From positions 1 through 6,001 of the forward strand of contig JADZCL010000267.1 of NCBI GenBank assembly GCA_020851615.1: DNA of 6,001 nucleotides. Direction: 5' to 3'. The DNA comes from Rubrivivax sp. (GTDB lineage: Bacteria; Pseudomonadota; Gammaproteobacteria; Burkholderiales; Burkholderiaceae_C). Position numbers and translations under genes: made by a program. Shown here piece after piece: positions 1 to 5,700 of this stretch. Below the pieces are notes generated by a model. That model did no database searches, was not told where the DNA came from, and was given only the letters and a program-made list of their open reading frames with translations. Each line of letters begins with the position of its first letter. Position 1 is the first letter of the stretch.

Positions 1-2172
1 AGGCCGCCCAGCTCATTGCGGTGGCCGAGCGTGCCCCCTACGGCCGCGGGGCGGACACGCTGGTCGACACCGCCGTGCGCCGCACCTGGCAGATCGGCGC
101 CGATCGCGTCCACATCAAGGGCAGACATTGGAACGCCATGCTGGAGGGCGTTGTCGAACAGGCGGCCGCCGGGCTTGGTGCCGGCGTCGGGGTGGAGGCC
201 GAGCTGTACAAACTGCTGATCTACGACGAGGGCAGCTTCTTCCTTGAGCATCGCGATACCGAGAAGTCGCCCGGCATGTTCGCCACGCTGATCGTCGCTC
301 TGCCATCGCTGCACACCGGCGGTGAACTGGTGATCCGTCATCGCGAGCGCGAAGCGCGACTCGATCTGCGCTGCGCCGAGGTGTCCGAGCTCGCCTGGGC
401 CGCGTTCTATGCGGATTGCGTGCACGAGGTGCGGCCCATCACCTCGGGGTGTCGGCTGGTGCTCGTCTACAACCTGCGCCGCAAGGCGCCGCCGGCGTTT
501 GCCCCGGCCCCCGTCTTACGACAAGGAGAAAGTTGCGCTGGCTCGCTTGTTGCGCTCGTGGTGCGACGAATCGGTTCGGCCAGATCCGGACCCGCCGCTC
601 AGGTTGGTGTACCCGCTGGCACACGCCTACACGCCGGCTGAACTGTCGTTTGCTGCGCTCAAGGGCGCAGATGCCGCGGCCGCCGCCGTGCTGACCACGG
701 CCGCGGGCGATGCTGCCTGCGATCTGCACCTGGCGCTGCTGCGCATCGAAGAAAGCGGTGCGGCGGAGTACAACGGCTACTCCGGCCCTCGGTGGCGCAG
801 CCGCTACCATGACGACGAAGAGGATGACGGCGATGACGAGAACGATGACGAATTCGAGGTCGCCGAGGTATTCGATCGCTCCTTGACCCTGTCGGAGTGG
901 AGGCGGCCCGACGGCGCTTTGGCATCGTTGGGCGCCTTGCCGTTCAGCGACGGCGAGGTCTGCCCGCCCGATGCGCTGGCCGACATGGAGCCGGACGAAC
1001 AGCACTTCCACGAGGCCACCGGTAACGAAGGCGCCTCGTTCGAGCGCAGCTACCAGCGGGCGGCCTTGGTGCTGTGGCCGCATGCGAAGAGGCTGCGGCT
1101 GATCGCGCGGGCTGGTCTTGTGGCCTCGATCCCGGCGCTGGGCGGCATGGTGAGGGCCTGGACCGACGGAGGAACTGAACCGGGCGACGCGGCATGGCAC
1201 GAGGCCCACGCTTTGGTCGCAGAGATGCTGGCTTGCTGGCCCGTCCAGGCTGCTCGTCGGAGCCACGACAGGACGAGCGCGGAGAGCGCGATGCTGTCGC
1301 AACTGGTGCGGCTGCAGGATCGCGAGCACATCGAATCGATGCTGACCGACATCGTCGCGGGCGGTGCCTATGCGGCCGGCGACAACCCCGCTCTGGTGCA
1401 AGCACTGACGCTGCTGCCGGCCTCCCGGGTCGGCACGCTGCTGCTGTCGGTCGTGCAAGGCAATGCCGACCTCCACATCGGCGGCTGCGCTGACCTGCTG
1501 GCACGTGCTGCCGGCGTTTCGGCCTGGCGGGGACAGCTGCTGGGCGCAGCCCAGGCGCTGCTCGATGCCATGCCGGGCGATCCAGCGCGACCCAAGTCGC
1601 CGGCCGACGCGTGGCGCCGCGAGCGCGCCGATGCAGGCGTGGTACACGACACGCTGCGTGCCCTGGCCCCCGCGAGTCATGCGGGCCTGTCCGCGTTGGC
1701 CGACCATGCCGTGACGCACTGGCTGGCCTGGCCCAAGACCTATGGCATGGATGCTGTCATCGTTCCGGCCTTGCGGCGCCTGGCAGAGCGGCCCGCGTTG
1801 CTGAGGCGGCCGGGCTGCCAGCGGTTGCGGGCTGCAGCGCTGGAGCACCTGCGCGCGCGCACGTCGCTGAATCTGTCACCGCCGGCCGACTGGCGGCGCG
1901 AGGCCCGCCTGAGCTGCCGCTGCGAGCACTGCCTGGACTTCGGTCGCTTCCTGCAGAGTGCCGAGCAGGAGGTCTGGCGCTTCAAGGCGCGCGAAGCTGA
2001 GCGACGCCACGCCGAAGACTCGATCCGTCAGGGGCGGTGCGACGTCGACTGCAGCACCGAGCGCAAGGGCAGTCCGCATGTGCTGGTGTGCATCAAGAAC
2101 CAGGCGAACTACGAGCGCAGGGTCGCGCAGCGACGGGCGGACCTCGACGACCTGACACGGCTCAAGGCGTAG
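1..2172 (+). pseudogene. 2OG-Fe(II) oxygenase, 5'-partial and frameshifted
   Basis: Long prolyl-4-hydroxylase-like 2-oxoglutarate/Fe(II) dioxygenase whose N-terminus lies left of the window. The reading frame is open from base 3 (AAQLIAVAERAPYGRG) and carries the iron ligands H and D of an HRD motif (codons at 249 and 255), the distal ligand H in CVHEVRP (codon at 423) and the 2OG-binding R in GCRLVLVYNL (codon at 453). Such enzymes use O2 and 2-oxoglutarate to hydroxylate a protein or small substrate; the substrate here is unknown. The frame continues only to a stop at 641, but family-like sequence resumes in the next frame just after 508-512, where a five-C run appears to have one C too many. 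Deleting it gives about 722 visible residues ending at the TAG at 2170. The second half has an Asp/Glu-rich stretch (about 811-858), a long Ala/Leu-rich helical part, and a CRCEHC cluster (1915-1932) followed by further Cys residues near 2038, 2050 and 2089. Called broken because of the frameshift; a sequencing error would make it intact. Oxygenase identity is firm, the role of the rest is not. Confidence 0.82.
508..512 (+). other. Frameshift point at a C5 run
   Basis: The two halves of the oxygenase are in different frames: codon starts at multiples of three before this point, and one base later after it. With one C removed the sequence reads A-P-A-P-S-Y-D-K-E-K with no break, which fits the proline-rich linker after the catalytic core. 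Without the removal, the first frame runs into unrelated sequence and stops at 641. The homopolymer suggests either a sequencing or assembly error or a real slippage mutation. A programmed +1 shift on CCC to CCG is possible but has no supporting signal that I can see. Confidence 0.8.
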
Positions 2173-2653
2173 GCCTGTTCGGCCGGATAGCCCACCGGGG
2201 CGCGATGTCATGCTCTTTGCACCACCGCCGTGCGATCGCCTCCATCGCCTGCCGCTCGAAGGCGAACCAGTTCTCGCGTTGCGCCGGGTGCGCGGCCAGC
2301 ACGTCCTTGAAGCGACGGAAGGGCTTGCGCTGTTGCAGCGCTTGCCCGAGCGCCAGGGCAAGCCGGTCATCGCCGCATTGATCGACGAAGTCCTCCATGA
2401 CGCGGAAGGCCTCTGACGACTCGATGGGCTCGATGAACAGCCAGCGGTCGTCGTCGCGGGGATCTTCGTCGGCTTCGTCGTCGGCATCGGGTCCGATCAG
2501 GGACAGGATCGTCCCGGACTCGATGTTCAGCCAGTGGCTGCTCTCCCCGAGCGGGTCGCGCGAGTTCAAGGCCCAGGTCAGCTCCTCGAGGTCGATGGTC
2601 AACTCGCGTGCCGCCTCGCCGCGGCGGCCAGGCGGGGTCTCGTCCAGGCTCAT
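2162..2653 (-). CDS. UPF0158 family protein
   Basis: Protein of about 163 residues matching the UPF0158 pattern: a short N-terminal part with a DLEEL helix (residues 21-25), a WLNIESGTI segment (41-49), an acidic linker (57-69), then the conserved core RWLFIEPIESSEAFRVMEDF (70-89), RKPFRRFKDVLA (109-120) and ENWFAFER (127-134) before RRWCKEHDI (142-150). The family has no established biochemical function; it is a soluble protein with no signal peptide or membrane segment. The ATG at 2653 is preferred because it overlaps the stop of the upstream gene as ATGA, pointing to translational coupling, and has a G-rich weak ribosome site just upstream. A GTG at 2677 would add eight residues but has no ribosome site. 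The stop overlaps the end of the convergent oxygenase gene by 11 bases, leaving no room for a terminator between them. Confidence 0.85.
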   Translation of the reverse strand: MSLDETPPGRRGEAARELTIDLEELTWALNSRDPLGESSHWLNIESGTILSLIGPDADDEADEDPRDDDRWLFIEPIESSEAFRVMEDFVDQCGDDRLALALGQALQQRKPFRRFKDVLAAHPAQRENWFAFERQAMEAIARRWCKEHDIAPRWAIRPNRPTP

Positions 2654-3990
2654 CTCGAGATCCCCAAGGCGTCCCACAGGAACTGGTAGGAGACGGCTGG
2701 CCGACCTTGGGCGGCGGACTGTTGCCGTTCGCCTTCTTCGTACTCGCGCAGCAGGCCCTTCACGCGCTCCAGGCCTGCCGGCGTGGTGATGGCCTGGCGC
2801 GGCGTGCGTCCGCCCAGGGCCGGAATGGTCTCGTCAACCCAGTTGGCGTAGTGGCGGTGGAGCGCTTGCTCGATGGCCTGTGCGATGACCTCGGGCGGCA
2901 GGTCCGGTGTGCCTGCGAAGGAGGATTGCGGCGTGCGGCCCGTGTCGCCGCCGCCCACTCGGGCAAGATGGCCTGCCGGATCGGTGATCTCGCGCGTCAG
3001 GTGCTGCACGGCCGCGCCGGCCATGCCTTCGAACCAGGCGCGACCTTCGTCGGCCAGACGTTGGGTGCGGTGGAAAAGTTCGACGCGGTCGGTGCTGCGG
3101 CCTGGGTTGATGGACGACAGGCTGCGCTGCGCGCCGTCGGCGCTCTCGATCATGCGATTCCATCCCTGCTGCGCATCGCCGTGGACATCGGGCTGCGACG
3201 CCAAGGCAGCGGCGAGCGCCGCTGCATCGAGCAGGCGGTAGTGGTCGGTCACCAGGAGCAGGGGATCGCCGGTCGATGCATCCTGGATTTGCGGCAGCGG
3301 TGCTGGCGCGAACCACTGGTCCAGCCACGCTCGGGCGATCTCCAGCTCGAGCAGATCGCGTTGGGTGTCGCTGTGAAGGGTCAGACCGGCAGAACCGGCC
3401 AGCACCTGCCGGGCCTGCGCCAGCACGGCCGCCTCGGCCAGTTTGGAGAAGGGATAGATGGCCCCCGAGAGCTCGCGGTGCCCGTCGATGCCCGCGCCAG
3501 CGGCGACCTCCATGATGCGCGCGCCCATCAGCATGCCCGGCTTCGCGGTGCGGCTGCCGCTGATCTCGCGCACCATTTGCGGCTGGGCCTGCGGGTCGAG
3601 TTCGTCGACCAGGGTCATGCCGGCGCCGGGCTGCACGTCGGTGACTCGGTACAGGCGAAGGGGCCGTGCACGCAGCTGGGCAATCCAGTCACGCTGGCCC
3701 GGTGTGAGGTAGGGGCCGTCACGGCCCAGCAGATAGTCGTTGATCTCGCGCGGGCCACCGCGGGCGTGGATCTCGCCGCGGGCGATCAACCACTCGCCGG
3801 CGTTGATCGACACCATGGTCATGCCGTCTTCGTCCAATTGCCAGCCGTCCCGCGGGCCTTCGGGCCGCCAGAGGTCCAGGAGAGCCTCGAACGCGCTGCG
3901 CCAGCCCTTGCGATGACGCTCGGTCAGCCAGGCGATGGCCACGCGGGCCGCTTCTTCGTGATCGCGCGGGCGCAGGGGATGAACGTTCAT
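2650..3990 (-). CDS. Uncharacterised protein with C-terminal MbcA/ParS-like motif
   Basis: Cytoplasmic protein of about 446 residues, first gene of a two-gene leftward operon. Seen directly: an N-terminal helical part (MNVHPLRPRDHEEAARVAI...), a beta-rich central segment around residues 113-180 with PLRLYRVTDVQPGAGMTLVDE and SRTAKPGMLMGARIMEV, resembling a module I recall from SEC-C/YecA-type hypothetical proteins, a helical middle with LFHRTQRLADEGRAWFEGM (305-323), and a C-terminal W-VDETIPALGGRTPRQA motif (384-400) followed by TPAGLERVKGLL. The ALGGRTPRQA signature is that of the toxin-binding domain of Xre/MbcA/ParS antitoxins (DUF2384-like), but there is no helix-turn-helix and no RES-type toxin next door, so an antitoxin role is not supported. 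No SEC-C zinc motif is visible. The ATG at 3990 is chosen; a GTG at 4122 would add 44 residues with poor composition and would run through the promoter region of the divergent gene. Function unknown. Confidence 0.8.
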   Translation of the reverse strand: MNVHPLRPRDHEEAARVAIAWLTERHRKGWRSAFEALLDLWRPEGPRDGWQLDEDGMTMVSINAGEWLIARGEIHARGGPREINDYLLGRDGPYLTPGQRDWIAQLRARPLRLYRVTDVQPGAGMTLVDELDPQAQPQMVREISGSRTAKPGMLMGARIMEVAAGAGIDGHRELSGAIYPFSKLAEAAVLAQARQVLAGSAGLTLHSDTQRDLLELEIARAWLDQWFAPAPLPQIQDASTGDPLLLVTDHYRLLDAAALAAALASQPDVHGDAQQGWNRMIESADGAQRSLSSINPGRSTDRVELFHRTQRLADEGRAWFEGMAGAAVQHLTREITDPAGHLARVGGGDTGRTPQSSFAGTPDLPPEVIAQAIEQALHRHYANWVDETIPALGGRTPRQAITTPAGLERVKGLLREYEEGERQQSAAQGRPAVSYQFLWDALGISR

Positions 3991-4102
3991 GGTTGAAATC
4001 AGGTGCGGTGGGTGAAGCTGGGCGAGCTGTTGCCGAACGCAGCCACGGCACGGCGCTGGGCGAAGGTAGGGGACGCGGTAGAAGAATAGCGCTTCGTGGC
4101 CT

Positions 4103-4121
4103 TGTATGCTATTGTCATACA
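4103..4121. promoter_or_regulatory. Palindrome upstream of the TacA-type antitoxin gene, candidate operator
   Basis: TGTATG and CATACA form a perfect 6-bp inverted repeat around a 7-base spacer, ending 19 bases before the antitoxin ATG and in an AT-richer pocket of otherwise GC-rich sequence. Ribbon-helix-helix antitoxins of this class repress their own operon, usually at palindromes at this position, so this is the natural operator candidate. TATGCT (4105-4110) or TACACT (4118-4123) could be the -10 box; I see no good -35. Confidence 0.5.
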
Positions 4122-4128
4122 CTCTCTT

Positions 4129-4135
4129 GGGAGAG
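4129..4135 (+). promoter_or_regulatory. Ribosome binding site of the TacA-type antitoxin
   Basis: GGGAGAG lies five bases before the ATG at 4141. It decides this start over the upstream in-frame codon at 4096, whose extra 15 residues would have to be read through the palindrome and do not look like the family. Confidence 0.7.
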
Positions 4136-4140
4136 TCCTC

Positions 4141-4413
4141 ATGCCAACAGCGTCCGCTGCCGTTCTGAGTGTTCGCGTCAGTGCCAGTGAACGTGCCTTG
4201 CTGGAGGCAGCGGCCGAACAGGCCAGTACCAATCTCAGTGACTTCGTGAGACGGCGTGCGCTCGAAGCTGCCGAGACCGACCTGCTCAATCGCCGCATCG
4301 TGACGATTGCCGCGAAGGACTGGGCCAGGTTCGAGGCCTGGGCCAGTGCGCCGGCGAGGGAAGTCCCGGCGCTTCGAAAATTGTCAAAGACTCGCCCCGT
4401 GTGGCAGAAGTGA
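4141..4413 (+). CDS. tacA: DUF1778/TacA-type ribbon-helix-helix antitoxin
   Basis: Antitoxin of 90 residues for the GNAT toxin that follows. Residues 8-44 form the ribbon-helix-helix DNA-binding fold: a short beta strand (VLSVRVS), helix A (ASERALLEAAAEQ), a turn with STNLSDF and helix B (VRRRALEAA). The rest (about 53-90) is the toxin-binding tail, with the family's AAKDWARFEAW segment (57-67), PAREVPALRKL (71-81) and a final RPVW. In this family the antitoxin wraps around the acetyltransferase to block it, and the complex represses the operon. The length is typical. The stop lies inside the toxin gene start, so the two are transcribed together and probably translationally coupled. The main uncertainty is whether the pair is still active, not the identity. 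Confidence 0.92.
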   Translation: MPTASAAVLSVRVSASERALLEAAAEQASTNLSDFVRRRALEAAETDLLNRRIVTIAAKDWARFEAWASAPAREVPALRKLSKTRPVWQK

Positions 4414-4946
4414 CCTTGGGCGCAACGGCCGCCTCCTTCACGCCGCCGCGACCTCTGGCGGCCGATGACGACACGGCGGCATTCGATTGCGGGCGCGACG
4501 CGCTGAACCACTGGTTCCGCCGTCACGCCTGGCGCAACCAGGAACTGGGGGTCTCGCGGGCCACTGTGATCTGCGATTCTGAGTCTGGCAGCATCGTCGG
4601 CTACGTGAGCCTGTCGACCGCGCAGATTGAGCGAGCTTGGTTGCCCAGGGCGCAGCAACGCAATCGACCCGATCCGCTGCCCGCCATCCTTCTGGGGCAG
4701 TTGGCGGTCGACGTGCGGTGGCAGGGGCAGGGCGTTGCGCGATCGCTGATGTTCTATGCGCTCACAACGGCGGTGCGCCTGTCCGACCAGGTCGGCTGCT
4801 TCTGCGTGCTGACGCATCCGCTTGGTGACGATGTTCGGGCGCTCTACGCGGCCTTCGGGTTCGAGGACCTTCCGTTCGATCCTGCGCGCAGTATGGCGGT
4901 TCGGATCGCGGATCTGGTGCGCAGCGGTTTTCGGGCAGGTGACTGA
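4401..4946 (+). CDS. tacT: TacT-type GNAT acetyltransferase toxin
   Basis: Toxin of 181 residues. Members of this family transfer an acetyl group from acetyl-CoA to the amino acid on charged tRNA and stop translation. Visible landmarks: FDCGRDALNHWFRRHA (28-43), SRATVICD and IVGYVSLS (52-72), the strand LGQLAVDVRWQGQGVARSLM (98-117) holding the acetyl-CoA pyrophosphate loop Q-G-Q-G-V-A (108-113), and LYAAFGF (148-154), whose Tyr149 corresponds to the catalytic tyrosine of TacT. The order and spacing match a full-length, apparently intact enzyme. The GTG at 4401 overlaps the antitoxin by 13 bases; another GTG at 4410 makes a tighter 4-base GTGA overlap and is an equally plausible start. Neither has a good ribosome site, which fits coupling to antitoxin translation. 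An ordinary GNAT enzyme is less likely given the antitoxin next to it. Confidence 0.92.
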   Translation: MAEVTLGATAASFTPPRPLAADDDTAAFDCGRDALNHWFRRHAWRNQELGVSRATVICDSESGSIVGYVSLSTAQIERAWLPRAQQRNRPDPLPAILLGQLAVDVRWQGQGVARSLMFYALTTAVRLSDQVGCFCVLTHPLGDDVRALYAAFGFEDLPFDPARSMAVRIADLVRSGFRAGD

Positions 4947-5070
4947 GCTTGCGTCCCCGGCTTCCTGGCTTCATTGCGGCGCGAGAGCCATTGCGACGTC
5001 TGCGTGCCTCCGCCAAATGCTCGAGGAACGTCTCTTCAAGTCCGTCAGTCGGGCGCTGGTGATGTCTATC
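4947..5070. other. Spacer between the two toxin-antitoxin modules
   Basis: No gene, clear terminator or RNA is visible. One reverse-strand frame gives a locally plausible stretch (LEETFLEHLAEARRR) but it runs on into the GNAT gene in a shadow frame, so I do not call it. The 3' end holds the promoter of the second module. Confidence 0.4.
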
Positions 5071-5081
5071 CGCCAATGGCG
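5071..5081. promoter_or_regulatory. Palindrome in the promoter of the second module, candidate operator
   Basis: CGCCAATGGCG is an 11-base palindrome with 5-bp arms around a single central base. It lies immediately upstream of the -10 box at 5082-5087, where a bound repressor would block RNA polymerase. The helix-turn-helix antitoxin of this module is the likely ligand, since HigA/NadS-type proteins autoregulate. This is inference from position and symmetry. Confidence 0.45.
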
Positions 5082-5087
5082 TATACT
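5082..5087 (+). promoter_or_regulatory. -10 box for the toxin-antitoxin operon
   Basis: TATACT matches the sigma-70 -10 consensus at five of six positions and stands out in GC-rich surroundings. The region 17 bases upstream (GTGATG, 5059-5064) is only a weak -35 match. Transcription would begin around 5093-5096, at or just before the toxin ATG. Confidence 0.6.
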
Positions 5088-5095
5088 TGACCGCG

Positions 5096-5407
5096 ATGGA
5101 GTTCATCGAAACCCCCACCTTCACCCGGCAGGTGCAGGACCTTCTCAACGATGAGGAATATCGCGGCCTGCAGAACACGCTGGCCGCCGATCCGGAGTGC
5201 GGCGATCTCGTCAAGGGTGGCGGTGGTATCCGCAAGGTGCGCCATGCGGCGCAGGGCAAGGGCAAGAGCGGTGGTGTACGAGCCATCTACTACTGGGTCA
5301 AGGATCGGCATCAGATCTACATGCTGGTGGTCTACCCAAAGTCGAAGAAGGACGACTTGAGCGACAAGGAGACGGCCATCTTGCGCGAGTTGGTCAAGGA
5401 GTTGTGA
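5096..5407 (+). CDS. RelE/HigB-type mRNA interferase toxin
   Basis: Toxin of 103 residues, first gene of a toxin-first pair. Proteins of this fold cut mRNA on the ribosome. The sequence follows the HigB-like branch of the RelE/ParE superfamily: MEFIETPTFTRQV (1-13), a helix with DEEYRGLQNTLAADPE (19-34), the glycine turn and basic strand GGGGIRKVRHA (41-51), then GKGKSGGVRAIYYW (54-67), MLVVYPKSKKDDLS (76-89) and a C-terminal helix. The basic residues of RKVR and GGVR are typical of the RNA-binding face. The ATG at 5096 is chosen over an in-frame TTG at 5087, because the TTG overlaps the -10 box and the family starts with M-x-F-I-E-T-P. No Shine-Dalgarno precedes it. The antitoxin follows two bases after the stop. 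ParE-type gyrase poisoning is less likely given the sequence branch. Confidence 0.92.
   Translation: MEFIETPTFTRQVQDLLNDEEYRGLQNTLAADPECGDLVKGGGGIRKVRHAAQGKGKSGGVRAIYYWVKDRHQIYMLVVYPKSKKDDLSDKETAILRELVKEL
5396..5401 (+). promoter_or_regulatory. Ribosome binding site of the NadS-type antitoxin
   Basis: AAGGAG, a near-perfect Shine-Dalgarno, sits eight bases before the ATG at 5410 and inside the last codons of the toxin gene. It fixes the antitoxin start and suggests the antitoxin is translated more strongly than the toxin from the shared message. Confidence 0.75.
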
Positions 5408-5409
5408 AC

Positions 5410-5700
5410 ATGGACAAGACGCTGTTTGAAGAACTGGTGGGCAGCCTCAAGGAGGCGAAGGCGATTGCCAAGGGCCGCGCCAAGCCGTCCAGGAGGTTCG
5501 AGGTCAGTGCGCCGGACGCCAAGGCCGTGCGGGAGCAGACGGGGTTGTCGCAAGGCGACTTCGCGAAGCTCATGCGCGTGAGCGTGAAGACCTTGCAGAA
5601 CTGGGAGCAGCGTCGGCGCAACCCCACGGGGCCTGCTGCGGCGCTGCTCAAGATCGTCGCCACAGCGCCTGAGGTTGCGCTGAAGTCTCTGCATGGCTGA
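5410..5700 (+). CDS. nadS: NadS/HigA-type helix-turn-helix antitoxin
   Basis: Antitoxin of 96 residues paired with the RelE/HigB-type toxin just upstream. The N-terminus MDKTLFEELVGSLKEAKAIAKGRAKPSRRF (in two parts, 1-17 and 18-30) is the family's leader, probably contacting the toxin. Residues about 36-72 are an Xre-type helix-turn-helix with AVREQTGLSQGDFAKLMRVS (39-58) and the recognition region VKTLQNWEQRRRNPTGPA (59-76). It would neutralise the toxin and repress the shared promoter, most plausibly at the palindrome at 5071-5081. The start is set by the AAGGAG site eight bases upstream. The gene looks complete and intact; the exact family name (NadS or HigA2) is a matter of naming. Confidence 0.92.
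   Translation: MDKTLFEELVGSLKEAKAIAKGRAKPSRRFEVSAPDAKAVREQTGLSQGDFAKLMRVSVKTLQNWEQRRRNPTGPAAALLKIVATAPEVALKSLHG

Noticed and set aside
439..1848. Long open frame on the reverse strand opposite the oxygenase gene
   Set aside because: It is a GC-rich shadow frame: the protein is rich in Arg, Gln and His without family features, while the forward strand has clear oxygenase sequence.
2608..3996. Long forward open frame opposite the MbcA/ParS-motif gene
   Set aside because: Shadow of the reverse-strand gene; composition is Gly/Arg/His-rich and no domain is recognisable, whereas the reverse frame has a consistent motif and ATGA coupling to its neighbour.
3991..4122. 44-residue N-terminal extension of the leftward gene from a GTG at 4122
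   Set aside because: It begins within the palindrome upstream of the divergent antitoxin, has no ribosome site and poor composition, and the ATG at 3990 starts family-like sequence.
4762..5286. Reverse-strand frame across the GNAT end, the spacer and the RelE/HigB-type toxin gene
   Set aside because: Only a short piece in the spacer looks protein-like; the remainder is antisense to two well-supported genes.
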